Assembly: GCA_934045075.1 (NCBI GenBank)
Contig: OW203749.1
Span: 3,143,304-3,207,303 of the forward strand
Source of the DNA: Yponomeuta sedellus
Taxonomy: Eukaryota > Arthropoda > Insecta > Lepidoptera > Yponomeutidae
Reading direction: 5' to 3'
Length of the DNA: 64,000 nt
Position numbers and translations under genes: made by a program. The notes below the pieces were generated by a model, which saw only the letters and a program-made list of their open reading frames with translations, ran no database searches and was not told the DNA's origin. Positions 30,598 through 40,097 of the stretch are shown one piece after another. Within the stretch, counting starts at the first letter, position 1. The number at the start of each line of letters is the position of its first letter.

Positions 30598-31763
30598 TCA
30601 GCGGTGCTGGAGGACGGAGTGGGCTCTTCATAAGGAAGGATGGTACACTCGCCAGATGATTCATACACTTCGCTATCTACGTAATAGGGTGTTTCGACGG
30701 TGTCTGAATAGCAATAACCGTCAGAGTCAACATAATATGGATAGTACTCGGGGCACTGATAATAATTGCCATACTCAGCACATTCGTTCATATTCATTTC
30801 TCGCGTCTTGAAATAGTTGGAAGGTGGGGGGTTACCATGGACGCGCCAATCACGACCGGTAGGTGGTAAAGGCCTAGCTTGAAAATTGCTAACGCCGCTC
30901 ATCGGCTTCGGGCCTTGAAATGAATTTCTTGGCTGGACACGGAAATTATTTTGATGGGGGTTGTAATTAGGTGGCGGCGCACGGAACATCTGCTGTGTGC
31001 GCGTGGGCATATTCACTGGTCTTAGAGAATGATTATGCTGGAAGTTAGGTTTCCAGGCTTGCTGTGGGGGTCGCCAGATGGGCACAGGTGCTGGCATTTG
31101 TGCAGGTGAGTTGAATGGTTTGATAAAAGGCATGGCAGGAGCCATGGCAGTGACCTTGGGTAAGAGTGGTCTTTTATCTGTGACTGACTCATTACGATTT
31201 TGCAGATAAATCACATTCAGCTCCTCTTGTACAAATTCGAGCGCCTTCTCGACACTATCAGGTCGCATACAGCGTACGCGTGAACCTAAGGGTTCCTTTA
31301 GACCGCGTACATACGCTTGCATAGTAAGCCTTTTGTACAGCGTGCGTTTGGCCTCGATGGTGGTTTGTACAGTCTCATGTAGGGTTACATATGTCATTAT
31401 GGTACTGAATAAATTGACGCAACGATCATAGAATTCTTGCGGGGTGTTTTGGCCTTGTGTGGCTAGCATGAGGTCATTATAAAGAGCGGTCTCGTCTCTT
31501 TGGTCTGAGAAATTGTTAACTAAAGCACTTCTTATGTCAATCCAATTTTCTGGTATGCCATTAGAGTTTATGATACGCGCGGCTTGCCCAGTGATCTTAT
31601 TAAGAATGCCATTTACTAAGCAAAGCTGGCTCAGTGCGTTTTCAGTGGCATATTCAGCTACAATTTGGTTACACAGGTTAATGAACCTTGGCAAGATGTG
31701 AGGATTGCCGTCAAATTCGGGTACCAGGCGTAAGGCCTTGAATATGGTATCTACGTCTGCCAT
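30549..31763 (-). CDS. gag: Errantivirus Gag (404 aa)
   Basis: Structural protein forming the particle core and binding genomic RNA. It starts at a true ATG at 31763 (MADVDTIFKALRLVPEFDGN) and ends TAG at 30549. The N-terminal half is alpha-helical-looking and resembles retrotransposon Gag. The central part (about 205-330) is rich in Pro, Asn, Phe and Arg, and the C-terminal part is acidic and Tyr-rich (EYYPYYVDSDGYCYS). There is no CCHC zinc knuckle, as usual in errantiviruses, where basic or Arg-rich stretches replace it. Pol follows in the -1 frame. Confidence 0.92.
   Translation of the reverse strand: MADVDTIFKALRLVPEFDGNPHILPRFINLCNQIVAEYATENALSQLCLVNGILNKITGQAARIINSNGIPENWIDIRSALVNNFSDQRDETALYNDLMLATQGQNTPQEFYDRCVNLFSTIMTYVTLHETVQTTIEAKRTLYKRLTMQAYVRGLKEPLGSRVRCMRPDSVEKALEFVQEELNVIYLQNRNESVTDKRPLLPKVTAMAPAMPFIKPFNSPAQMPAPVPIWRPPQQAWKPNFQHNHSLRPVNMPTRTQQMFRAPPPNYNPHQNNFRVQPRNSFQGPKPMSGVSNFQARPLPPTGRDWRVHGNPPPSNYFKTREMNMNECAEYGNYYQCPEYYPYYVDSDGYCYSDTVETPYYVDSEVYESSGECTILPYEEPTPSSSTAEEQQDFPKRTKSDKLK
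30582..30588 (-). promoter_or_regulatory. Candidate -1 ribosomal frameshift site (G GAT TTT)
   Basis: Within the gag/pol overlap (about 30549-30597) the minus strand has GGATTTT. It is phased so that gag reads GAT TTT and pol reads GGA TTT, a pattern related to the GGATTTA slip site of retroviral pro-pol junctions. It lies 30-40 bases before the gag stop. No stimulatory fold was assessed. Confidence 0.5.
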
Positions 31764-32146
31764 TTTTGGGGTATTGGGGCTCTTAAAGGTATCGAAACCT
31801 TCAAGGGTCTCAACTGTGCTATCTAAATCTACACTTATCTCTCTATTACTATCTAAATCTAATCTACGGGCTATTCTAGATTGAGCAGGCCCCGTAGGGG
31901 TAGTATTCTTAGGGTAGAAAATTTTGGAAATTTAAGGGAAAACTAGGATAACTTGAAAGCAACACAGGAATGATTCAAGTGCACTTACATATATTTCATC
32001 TTGGTCCTTCTGGGGTCGATTTCTTGATTTTCCTCCGGGCCAGGTCTCCAGGTTCGATGATTGTCAGGATACTCGGTGTCCGAAGATGTAGCGATCAGCG
32101 GTGTTCGATATTAGAATCCCTAGCTAATCCTCGAAACGCCTCGAGT
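31764..32146 (-). other. Provirus untranslated leader
   Basis: About 380 bp between the primer-binding site and the gag ATG. It is expected to hold packaging signals and the env splice donor; I could not single out the donor. Confidence 0.6.
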
Positions 32147-32164
32147 ATCCTACCGGCTGCGCCA
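32147..32164 (-). other. Primer-binding site matching tRNA-Ser 3' end
   Basis: The plus strand reads ATCCTACCGGCTGCGCCA, 18 bases equal to the 3' end (with CCA) of insect tRNA-Ser as I know it. It overlaps the LTR by one base. tRNA-Ser priming is known for the 17.6/297 branch, in contrast to tRNA-Lys for gypsy. Confidence 0.82.
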
Positions 32165-32429
32165 ATTACGAAGGCCGTCGCCGGAGGATCCAAAAAAAAC
32201 CAAAATGATTTTTATAAAATATAATTAAAAATTAATATTACAATAAATTATAACCTAAGCGACGTCTAGTTAGCACGATGCTAAATTAGGAAGTCCCTGC
32301 TTAAAAACTAGGTAAAACTGGCGTGAGTTACACGAGGCGCCGACTCAGCGTTTCTGTGGGAAAACGGTGGCGCAATCGCGGTATAGCAACCCAACGTCAG
32401 CGGTTCGCTTGAGGGTGACGTACGTAATT
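32164..32429 (-). repeat. Provirus 5' LTR
   Basis: 266 bp, same sequence as the left LTR as far as can be read. It carries the viral promoter by position. AGGT at 32430-32433 completes the target duplication. Confidence 0.95.
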
Positions 32430-32447
32430 AGGTGGTAAACAAACGAA

Positions 32448-32506
32448 CAAAAAAAAACAAACAAACAAACAAACAAACAAACAAACAAACAAACAAACAA
32501 ACACAA
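32448..32506. repeat. (CAAA)n microsatellite beside the provirus
   Basis: Roughly twelve ACAA units with an A-run interruption near the left, 15-20 bp from the right target duplication. Confidence 0.85.
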
Positions 32507-32625
32507 AATAAACGCTCTCCCTGACGGCAGCGGCCCAAACTTTTTTATACAAAACCCACTTCGTAAATATATTAATATGTAAATTATTTTAAGTTAATTA
32601 GCAATAGTTGTTATTAAGTATGTAT

Positions 32626-33060
32626 ATAATAATTTCACTGATGCTGGGAAATCGCCCATTAGCTCAGTTGGGAGAGCGCTGGCACGGATAGCCAGAGGTC
32701 GCGGGTTCGAGTCCCGGCATGGGTGGAATTTTTAGCCTCTAAATAGGTTTTTAAAATAGCTCTACCAATTGAGCCAATGGGCGACTCACGGCATCAGTGA
32801 AATTTCGAACTCTTTACACTATTCTCTGTATGACGTACAGGCAGCGACATCTGACTTAAGCAAATTGCATTACTTACAGCCCCGACTACCTTCTTTGCAG
32901 TTAGGTTTTAACATCGGAACGATATCACTGTACCCATATGATACCACGGATAGCCAGAGGTTGCGGGTTCGAATCCCGGCATGAGTGAAATTTTTAGCCT
33001 CTAAATAGGTTTTTAATGTTCCTTAGCACGGGTTAGTGCATTAAAAATAAAAATAGTATA
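32626..33060. repeat. Composite of family A SINE copies in opposite orientations
   Basis: A plus copy with tRNA-like module (about 32650-32727) and TTTTTAGCCTCTAAATAGG is followed by a minus-oriented piece (CTCTACCAATTGAGCCAATG, GTACAGGCAGCGACATCTGA, to about 32942). Another plus 3' half (GATAGCCAGAGGTTGCGGGT) then runs to the tail TTAGCACGGGTTAGTGCATT. Confidence 0.8.
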
Positions 33061-33182
33061 TTCTAGCTATTTTGTATTTATTTCGCTTAATTCAACGCAA
33101 CGAACATTTCAATTCAGTACATAATTTCGACATTATATTACTTACTTGTTACGTGAGGTACACAAAAACCTCATCGCTTGAA

Positions 33183-33272
33183 ATTGCCAATCCGCGGTGG
33201 GTGCGCGTGGTAATTAAGCCGACACTGTCTCCCTGAGAGAAGGGCTGTGCCCTGCAGTAAGACGTTTATAGG
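33183..33272 (+). repeat. Family G tail (GTGCCCTGCAGTAAGACG type)
   Basis: GAAATTGCCAATCCGCGGTG..GAGAGAAGGGCTGTGCCCTG..GACGTTTATAGGC is a 3' end shared with 40468-40560, 51855-51985 (minus) and 53385-53510. Confidence 0.65.
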
Positions 33273-33282
33273 CTACATAAAA

Positions 33283-35035
33283 AAATGTGTTAACAGGGCT
33301 TAAATGTTGTGTGTGACACAGCTTGTTAACAAGTCCCAAGTTTTTAACTGTTTTTCCACTGAGCCAAAACTTTACTACAGACAAAACAATGTTAAAATGT
33401 GTTAACAGAGCTTTAATGTTGTGTGTGACACTGCCTGTTAACAAGTCCCAAGTTTTTAACTGTTTTTTCACTGAGCCAAAACTTTACTACAGACAAAACA
33501 ATGTTAAAATGTGTTAACAAGACTTAAATGTTGCGTGTGACACTGCCTGTTAACAAGTCCCTACTGTTTTTTAACTGTTTTTTACCTTAACTAACTTAAC
33601 TGTTTTTTCACTGAGCCAAAACTTTACTACAGACAAAACATTGTTAAAATGTGTTAAAAGGGCTTCAATGTAGCGTGTGACACTGCCTGTTAACAAGTCC
33701 CAAGTTTTTAACTGTTTTTTCACTGAGCGAAAACTTTACTACACACAAAAACATATTAAAATGTGTTAACAGGGCTTAAATGTTGTGGTGACACTGCTTG
33801 TTAAGAAGTCCCAAGTTTTTGTTTGTTTTTTCACTGAGCCAAAACTTTACTACAGACACAACAATCTTAAAATGTGTTAACAGGGCTTAAATGTTGTATG
33901 TGAAACTGCCTGTTGACAAGTCCCAAGTTTTTAACCTTTTTTTCACTGAGCCAAAACTTTACTACAGACAAAACAATGTTAAAATGTGTTAACAGAGCTT
34001 TAATGTTGTGTATGACACTGCCTGTTAACAAGTCCCAAGTTTTTAACTGTTTTTTCACTGAGCCAAAACTTTACTACAGACAAAACAATGTTAAAATGTG
34101 TTAACAAGACTTAAATGTTGCGTGTGACACTGCCTGTTAACAAGTCCCTACTGTTTTTTAACTGTTTTTTACCTTAACTAACTTAACTGTTTTTTCACTG
34201 AGCCAAAACTTTACTACAGACAAAACATTGTTAAAATGTGTTAAAAGGGCTTCAATGTAGCGTGTGACACTGCCTGTTAACAAGTCCCAAGTTTTTAACT
34301 GTTTTTTCACTGAGCGAAAACTTTACTACACACAAAAACATATTAAAATGTGTTAACAGGGCTTAAATGTTGTGGTGACACTGCTTGTTAAGAAGTCCCA
34401 AGTTTTTGTTTGTTTTTTCACTGAGCCAAAACTTTACTACAGACACAACAATCTTAAAATGTGTTAACAGGGCTTAAATGTTGTATGTGAAACTGCCTGT
34501 TGACAAGTCCCAAGTTTTTAACCTTTTTTTCACTGAGCCAAAATTTTACAACATACAAAACAATCTTAAAATGTGTTAACAGGGCTTCAATATTGTGTGT
34601 GACACTGCCTGTTAACAAGTCCCAAGTTTTTAACTGTTTTTTCACTGAGCCAAAACTTTACTACAGACAAAACAATGTTAAAATGTGTTAACAAGACTTA
34701 AATGTTGCGTGTGACACTGCCTGTTAACAAGTCCCTACTGTTTTTTAACTGTTTTTTACCTTAACTAACTTAACTGTTTTTTCACCGAGCCAAAACTTTA
34801 CTACAGACAAAACAATCTTAAAATGTGTTGGGCTTAAATGTTGTGTGTGTCACTGCCTGTTACCAAGTCCCAAGTTTTTAACTGTTTTTCCACAGAGCCA
34901 AAACTTTACGATAGACAAAACAATGTTGAAATGTGTTAACAGGGCTTAAATGTTGTGTGTGACTTAGCTTGTTAACAAGTCCCAAGTTTTTAACTGTTTT
35001 TTTCACAGAGCCAAAACTTTACTACAGACAAAATA
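33283..35035. repeat. Satellite array with 587-bp higher-order repeat
   Basis: About 15 monomers of roughly 117 bp (TGTTAACAGGGCTTAAATGT .. GACACTGCCTGTTAACAAGT CCCAAGTTTTTAACTG .. CACTGAGCCAAAACTTTACT ACAGACAAAACA). A variant monomer (AACAAGACTTAAATG..CCCTACTG) recurs at 33511, 34098 and 34685, exactly 587 bp apart. This shows a higher-order unit of about five monomers. Open frames across it are repeat artefacts. Confidence 0.9.
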
Positions 35036-35051
35036 ACAAATCTGATTCATT

Positions 35052-35120
35052 AAAAACTCGCCAAGTGCGTGTCCGAACACGCACAGCGCAGGGTTCCGTA
35101 GTTGACCGTCAAAATATGCG
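35052..35120 (+). repeat. Short lepidopteran repeat fragment (CTCGCCAAGTGCG...GGGTTCCGTA)
   Basis: AAAAACTCGCCAAGTGCGTG followed by GCAGGGTTCCGTAGTTG. The same words appear in families near 1-418 and 39125-39370. Confidence 0.55.
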
Positions 35121-35213
35121 GCTAAGCAAGCGGCCACAGAGAAGGGACGAACGCGGGAAAAACGCGCCGTGTTGTACAGATTTCGTCGCCCCGTCTCAAT
35201 ACAAATTCTCGTA

Positions 35214-35575
35214 TGTCCCCACTGCTGGAGCACGGGTCTCTTCTTGCATGGCAGGGAGGTTAGGCCATACTCCACCAAAGGGCCAAGTCCGGGTTGGTTG
35301 AGGATTGTAAGACAGTGGCGGGCCTTACTGTGTCGGAAGTTATCAAGCCGCTCATAAGGCCTCTGACATAGCTTTAAGACTGTCATTACATGACGGCCAG
35401 CACCAACGGCTTAACGTGCCTTGCGCAGCAGGGAAGCGCTTAGAAAAATGCCACTGTCGGTAGTCAAGGGACGGTCACTCATCCTGCACCTGGCCGCGCC
35501 TGTTGCTGCTTAACTCAAGCTTGATACCAATCACTCGGTTCGACTAGGCTATGAGCGCTTCGGTCCGCAATCGGT
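35214..35575 (-). repeat. Family B repeat, near full length, minus
   Basis: Reverse copy from GTCCCCACTGCTGGAGCACG through GTTATCAAGCCGCTCATAAG and TAACGTGCCTTGCGCAGCAG to ACTAGGCTATGAGCGCTTC. Confidence 0.78.
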
Positions 35576-35707
35576 AAAAAGTACGTTTTAAGGTTTTTAT
35601 GCGTATAACTGTGTCGTCGGCGTGATTATTGCCAAATTTCAGTCTTCAAGCAAATCCCCTCTTATGACGCGTCCTTGGACAAAGTGAATATCATAAATCT
35701 TAATAGG

Positions 35708-35760
35708 GTTGAATCCCGGCATGAGTGGAATTTTTAGTCTCTAAATAGGTTTTTAAAATA
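35708..35760 (+). repeat. Family A SINE 3' fragment
   Basis: GAATCCCGGCATGAGTGGAA followed by TTTTTAGTCTCTAAATAGG; truncated at the B box. Confidence 0.65.
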
Positions 35761-36300
35761 GTAATACCTTACTACATATATAGAATATAATATAATTTAA
35801 TATAATCACTTATTTGTATAGTGTTCCTTGGCATTGGCCGCACTTTTACTTTGTAAAATTTATTTTTAATATAGAGCAACCTCTGGAAGCATTATAATAT
35901 TTATATGAAAGATTTTTAGCCTCCAGAACAAGAAAACTTTTGTGTACTTTTTTAATATGAAATAAACAGTGAAACAGTTTATATAGTAGCTCTTAGAACT
36001 GACTGACAGTGACCTACTGACAAGATCCTAGGGCCAAAAATCAAGGGCTCTTACTAATAAACACCGTAAAAGCCTGGTATCGTTACACAGTATTTTGTTC
36101 ACGTCATTTGAATGTAATTTTCAGTTGGAAGAAAAGAGACAAAACACTGCATGGTTATACAATACTTACACCAAGTTTATTAGTAAGGCTGTAGGACTTT
36201 AAGGCAGTTGCAAAAACGGCCGTTTCCAACGGAAGTCGATAAAGTCCTAGGTCCTAGTCTGTAGGTTCTAAAAGTAGTTGTCACAGTTGTTAAAATTTCA
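35761..36300. other. AT-rich stretch, nothing recognised
   Basis: No exon, RNA gene or repeat copy supported. Confidence 0.5.
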
Positions 36301-36301
36301 G

Positions 36302-36640
36302 ATTTTAAAAACCTATTTAGAGGCTAAAAATTTCACCCATGCCGAGATTCGAACCCGCGACCTCTGGCTGTCCGTGCCAGCGCTCTTTCCAACTGAGCTA
36401 ATGGGCGACTCACCGGCATCAGTGAAATTTCGAACCTCTTTACACTATTCTCTGTATTACGTACAGGCAGCAACATCTGGCTGAAGTAATTCGCATCACT
36501 TGCAGCCCCGAGTACCTACTTTGCAGTTACGTTTTACATCGGAATGATATCGCTGTACCCACAAGAATATACTATTTTTTTCATTTAATGCACTAACCCG
36601 TCCTTAGCACGGGTTAGTGCATTAAATATAAAAAATAGTA
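36302..36640 (-). repeat. Family A SINE copy ending in a hairpin
   Basis: Full set of family A modules in reverse order. The end is folded back: ATTTAATGCACTAACCCGT (36583-36601) and its exact reverse complement (36609-36627) flank CCTTAGC. Confidence 0.82.
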
Positions 36641-36672
36641 TAAGGTTTCAATTACAATTACGATTTCAATGA

Positions 36673-36890
36673 CGACCTCTGTGGCGTAGCGGTAGCGCGT
36701 CTGCCTACCATGCAAGAGGTCCCGGGTTCGAATCCCGGCTGGAAACAAAAAAAAAACCCCAGGTCTTGGATGTTTACATGTTTGTGATGTCGTTGTTTCT
36801 GGTACCCACGACACAGGGTATCCTAGTGTGGGGCCAGAGGTAATGTATGTGCTTGTATGTAAATGTAATGTAATGTAATTGTTAACTTTT
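36673..36890 (+). repeat. Family C tRNA-derived SINE (tRNA-Gly-like head)
   Basis: Head TGGCGTAGCGGTAGCGCGTC, B box GGTTCGAATCC, A-rich linker, then GTTTACATGTTTGTGATGTC GTTGTTTCTGG and GTAAATGTAATGTAATGTAA. Minus copies are at 37322-37468 and 47236-47436. Confidence 0.8.
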
Positions 36891-37137
36891 TGATAAAAAC
36901 AAAATTTTTATTCCACTGGCGGCGCTATTTAACGTCTCTGAGCTAAGCCGCGGACAGACAGGTGACGCTGTAACGGTTCCCTGCTTCACACGGAACCCCA
37001 AAAAATTAAAGAAAATTACGAAGCTATCATGAACGTGAAACCGACTTATAAATTATGCGCAGAGAATAGCTGCTATTTATCAACAGTCGGTTTAAATTAA
37101 CGAAAGCAATTTTTCAATGGAATAACTCTTTATTTTA

Positions 37138-37320
37138 CTTTGGAACCCGCGACCTCTGGCTATCCGTGCCAGCGCTCTTTCCAACTGAGCCAATGGGCGG
37201 TGAGTCGCCCATTGGCTCTTTCCAACTGAGCTAATGGGCGACTCACCGGCATCAGTAAAATTTCGAACCTCTTTCACAGCCTCTTTACACTATTCTCTGT
37301 ATTACGTTTTTGGCCTCTAA
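37138..37320 (-). repeat. Family A SINE fragment with inverted duplication
   Basis: GAGCCAATGGGCG (37187-37199) and its inverse (37206-37218) flank a 6-bp spacer. The CTCTTTCCAACTGAG segment occurs on both sides, showing a local fold-back of the tRNA-like head. Confidence 0.75.
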
Positions 37321-37321
37321 A

Positions 37322-37468
37322 AACGTGTCGTGAGGACCAGAAACAACGACATCACAAACATTTAAACATCCAAAACATTGGATTTTTTTTGTTCCCAGCC
37401 GGGATTCGAACCAGAGAACTCTTGCATGGTAGGTAGAAGCGCTACCGCTACGCCACAGAGGTCGTCAG
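37322..37468 (-). repeat. Family C SINE, minus copy
   Basis: CAGAAACAACGACATCACAA, GTTCCCAGCCGGGATTCGAA and GCGCTACCGCTACGCCACAG; 5' and 3' ends trimmed. Confidence 0.75.
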
Positions 37469-37520
37469 AATCTTACTTGCTATGTAAGAAAAAAAAATCC
37501 GAAGATTGTGAAAAACATAA

Positions 37521-37577
37521 ATATAAAGATTATACTATTTTTATTTTTAGTGCACTAACCCGTGCTGAGGACAATTG
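37521..37577 (-). repeat. Family A terminal fragment
   Basis: ATACTATTTTTATTTTTAGT GCACTAACCCGTGCTGAGGA only. Confidence 0.6.
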
Positions 37578-38000
37578 AAGACTCCAGGGATAAAGACGAA
37601 CTTGTCACTTTTTTTTCGAAACTAATCTGTGAACGCAGTTTTGTAGGGAATTTCCGTTACTCTAAGATAGTAAACCGAACAGGGTAAAAAACAAATTAGT
37701 CTGAGTTATTGACGCTTAAAAAATCGCATACAGGGAAAAGTGGCATAAGTCATACTTTAAAAAACCTATTTAGAGGATAAAAATTCCACCCATGCCGGGA
37801 TTCGAACCCGCGACCTCTGGCTATCCGTGCCATCCGTGGTTTAGCCTCTAAATAGGTTTTTTAAATTGTCCTTAGCACGGGTTAGTGCATTAAAAATAAA
37901 AATAGTATAATAAAATAAGTCATACCTTAAAAATGCAATATCTCCAAATGTTTGTTGCTTGACTGACTAGTTTGTCTTTTTCCCCGGGGTCTTCAATTTT
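37576..38000. mobile_element. MITE (GAAGACTCCAGGG / CCCCGGGGTCTTC ends) interrupted by a SINE
   Basis: Matches 44799-45063 over its length (GAACTTGTCACTTTTTTTTC, AATTTCCGTTACTCTAAGAT, GACGCTTAAAAAATCGCATA, TGTTTGTTGCTTGACT). Ends form an inverted pair, GAAGACTCCAGGG / CCC.GGGGTCTTC. The middle is interrupted by a family A copy (37757-37912). Confidence 0.82.
37757..37912 (+). repeat. Family A SINE copy with target-site duplication
   Basis: Inserted in a MITE and flanked by the direct repeat ATAAGTCATAC (about 37746-37756 and 37915-37925). The uninterrupted MITE at 44799-45063 gives the empty site. The copy is short, keeping half the tRNA-like module between TTAGAGGATAAAAATTCCAC and GTTTAGCCTCTAAATAGG, and ends in an AAAAATAAAAATAGTATAAT tail. 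Confidence 0.85.
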
Positions 38001-38185
38001 AAAAGCCAATTTAGAGGCTAAAAATTCCACGCACGCCCATTAGCTCAGTTGGAAAGAGCGCTGGCACGGATAGCCAGAGGTCGCGGGTTCGAATACCGGC
38101 ATGGGTGGAATTTTTAGCCACTAAATAGGTTTTTAAAATTGTCCTTAGCACGGGTTAGTGCATTAAAGAAAAAAAGAATATAATG
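38001..38185 (+). repeat. Family A SINE copy
   Basis: Intact-looking tRNA-like module CGCCCATTAGCTCAGTTGGA..AGGTCGCGGGTTCGAATACC and tail GTCCTTAGCACGGGTTAGTG. Confidence 0.8.
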
Positions 38186-38329
38186 TTAGACCCCGTCTTC
38201 GTTTACCATCATGGCGGCTGTACGCGCACGCCCTAGTTTATAATTCGTTGCGGGTTTCACACAATAAGCACTATGGGATCGTCCTGGGAAACTCGCAATG
38301 TAAGGTAAATTCGCTGGCTCCGAGGCCTT

Positions 38330-38640
38330 TAAGGGGGCGAGTCTCCAAAATGCATAGTTGTTCAATAGACACATATTAGTCCGGTAATGGTCGTTTCATT
38401 CACACGATCGGTAGCCTCAGTAACCAATGGCATTGCAATAGTATAACCCGTGCTACTTAACTCGGCGCCTCGCGCGATTCGATCTTCTTCGCGAGAGATG
38501 CCTATTTAATTTGCACGGATTATTCCCCTGGAATGACATTTAGGTATCGCTTTGTAGACAACCAAATTGAGGCAAATAACTACATTGTCGTGCTCATATC
38601 ATTCTATTGAAAAATTATGTAAGTAATAGACTCTAGGACC
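38330..38640 (+). repeat. Interspersed repeat family I, copy 2
   Basis: Parallels 13724-14085 (GGCGAGTCTCCAAAATGCAT, GTAATGGTCGTTTCATTCAC, CTTAACTCGGCGCCTCGCGC). Confidence 0.7.
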
Positions 38641-39124
38641 TGGTCCCAAACTAGGATACCTGTGCTACGGTCACCAAGCAAACACAAACACGATTGAGTT
38701 GTGTGTAAGTCTGTCTCCGTGACGCTTTGACCCACAAATCTAGCTGCAAAAGCGCCAACACAGCCCAAAAGCGAGGGTAACTCAAAAAACTCGCAGAAGA
38801 CAAGTGCACCATTGATTTTTCATTTGCATGGTGCCAAACTTCAACGCGGGAGCGGGACAGACTCGCCGCCATGAATAGGACCGAGCGAGAGGGGGAATTA
38901 TATTAATACAAGGGGTGTGTAAAATGAGGTTACCCCAAGAGGCATGACTTAGCGGAGTGGAGCGGCGCGGTTTATTGTTAAAAACGGCCAAGCGCGAGAC
39001 AGGCTAGCGCACCGTGGGTTCCGTATTATTAAATCCATCTAGGGTGCGGTGGTAGAAGTATTTATTAAAATTGGTAGTACCACCGAGGACAGAAGGAAAA
39101 GTTGGTGAAGTCCGACTCGCGCTT

Positions 39125-39370
39125 GGCCGCAATTAGGGTTCCGTAGTTCAAAAGGAAAAACGGGACCCTTGTAGGATCGCATTGTTGTCCGTCCGTGTGT
39201 CTGTCAAGACCTTTATCTGCGAAATGCGTATTTAGTTAAAGTAAAAACCCAGGTCTACATTCTCTTGAAGTTGCGTAAAAATCAAAATCTATAAGTTGAC
39301 GCAAAAAAAGTTACAGCCGTTTATGCCGCAAAAAAACGTATATTTCGATACTCAAGGGAATCAATATTCA
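39125..39370 (-). repeat. Lepidopteran repeat as at 1-418, minus copy
   Basis: AGGGTTCCGTAGTTCAAAAG, GTTGTCCGTCCGTGTGTCTG TCAAGACC and TTACAGCCGTTTATGCCGCA match the inverse of the repeat at the window start. Confidence 0.65.
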
Positions 39371-39660
39371 TACACATCTCGTTGATCTGGAACTAAGAAA
39401 CTTGCCAAGTAATATCGGCTTATACTAAATATACGGAAAAAAAATCTGAAACTATGATTTATTTACAAGTGTAAAGTTTTCAGATTTTTATCTGAACTTG
39501 CTGTATAACACGATGTTATTGCCAATTTTCATAGTTCTAGGTCAACGGAAAGTACCATATAAATTCCTATTCCCTTATATGTCAAAATATCCGTTTTATG
39601 CAACATTTTGAAAAACACTTCAACATTTAAATAGATGTTTTAATTTTGAAATAAGGAATA
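39371..39660. other. AT-rich spacer
   Basis: Nothing recognised. Confidence 0.5.
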
Positions 39661-40020
39661 TTTAAAAACTTATTCAGAGGCTAAAAATAAAAATAGTGTA
39701 ATCATGTGGGTACAGTGATATCGTTCCGATGTTAAACCTAACTGCAAAGTGGGTGGTCGGGGCTGTAAGTAATGCAATTTGCTTAAGTCAGATGTCGCTG
39801 CCTGTACGTAATACAGAGAATATTGTAAAGAGGTTCGAAATTTCACTGATGCCGTGAGTCGCCCATTGGCTCAATTGGTAGAGCGCTGGTACGGATAGCC
39901 AGAGGTTGCGGGTTCGAATCCCGGCATGGGTGAAATTTTTAGCCTCTGAATAGGTTTTTAAATTTGTTCCTTAGCACGGGTTAGTGCATTAAAAATAAAA
40001 ATAGTGTAATAAGGAATATT
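39661..40020 (+). repeat. Family A SINE, most complete plus-strand copy
   Basis: Order: AAAAATAGTGTAATCATGTG, GGTACAGTGATATCGTTCCG, TGCCTGTACGTAATACAGAG, GTTCGAAATTTCACTGATGC, tRNA-like module 39860-39935, TTTTAGCCTCTGAATAGG, CCTTAGCACGGGTTAGTGCA and AAAAATAGTGTAAT. The tRNA-like part sits in the middle of the element, not at its 5' end, and AAAAATAGTGTAAT borders both sides. Confidence 0.82.
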
Positions 40021-40097
40021 GGCAAAAAACTTTTTTTTTTAATGGGGGACCTATCGTACTTATCTATTATTATTAGTACTTATTATTAGTATTATGT

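Larger units (their letters stand above)
24988..32429 (-). mobile_element. Complete errantivirus (Ty3/gypsy-type insect endogenous retrovirus)
   Basis: Proviral layout read leftwards: 5' LTR (32164-32429), primer-binding site, leader, gag, pol, env, polypurine tract and 3' LTR (24988-25253), total 7442 bp. All three reading frames are open without stops, and the two LTRs appear identical. Gag-pol order, env position, a -1 frame for pol and a spliced env are all characteristic of errantiviruses such as the Drosophila gypsy/17.6 group and lepidopteran TED. Intactness suggests recent, possibly ongoing, activity; expression cannot be judged from sequence alone. Confidence 0.95.

Noticed and set aside
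32448..35035. CRISPR array
   Set aside because: Repeats are direct satellite units without unique equal-length spacers, in a eukaryotic genome.
33214..35386. Short proteins of repeated KKQLKTWDLLTGSV type
   Set aside because: They are translations of satellite monomers in both directions.
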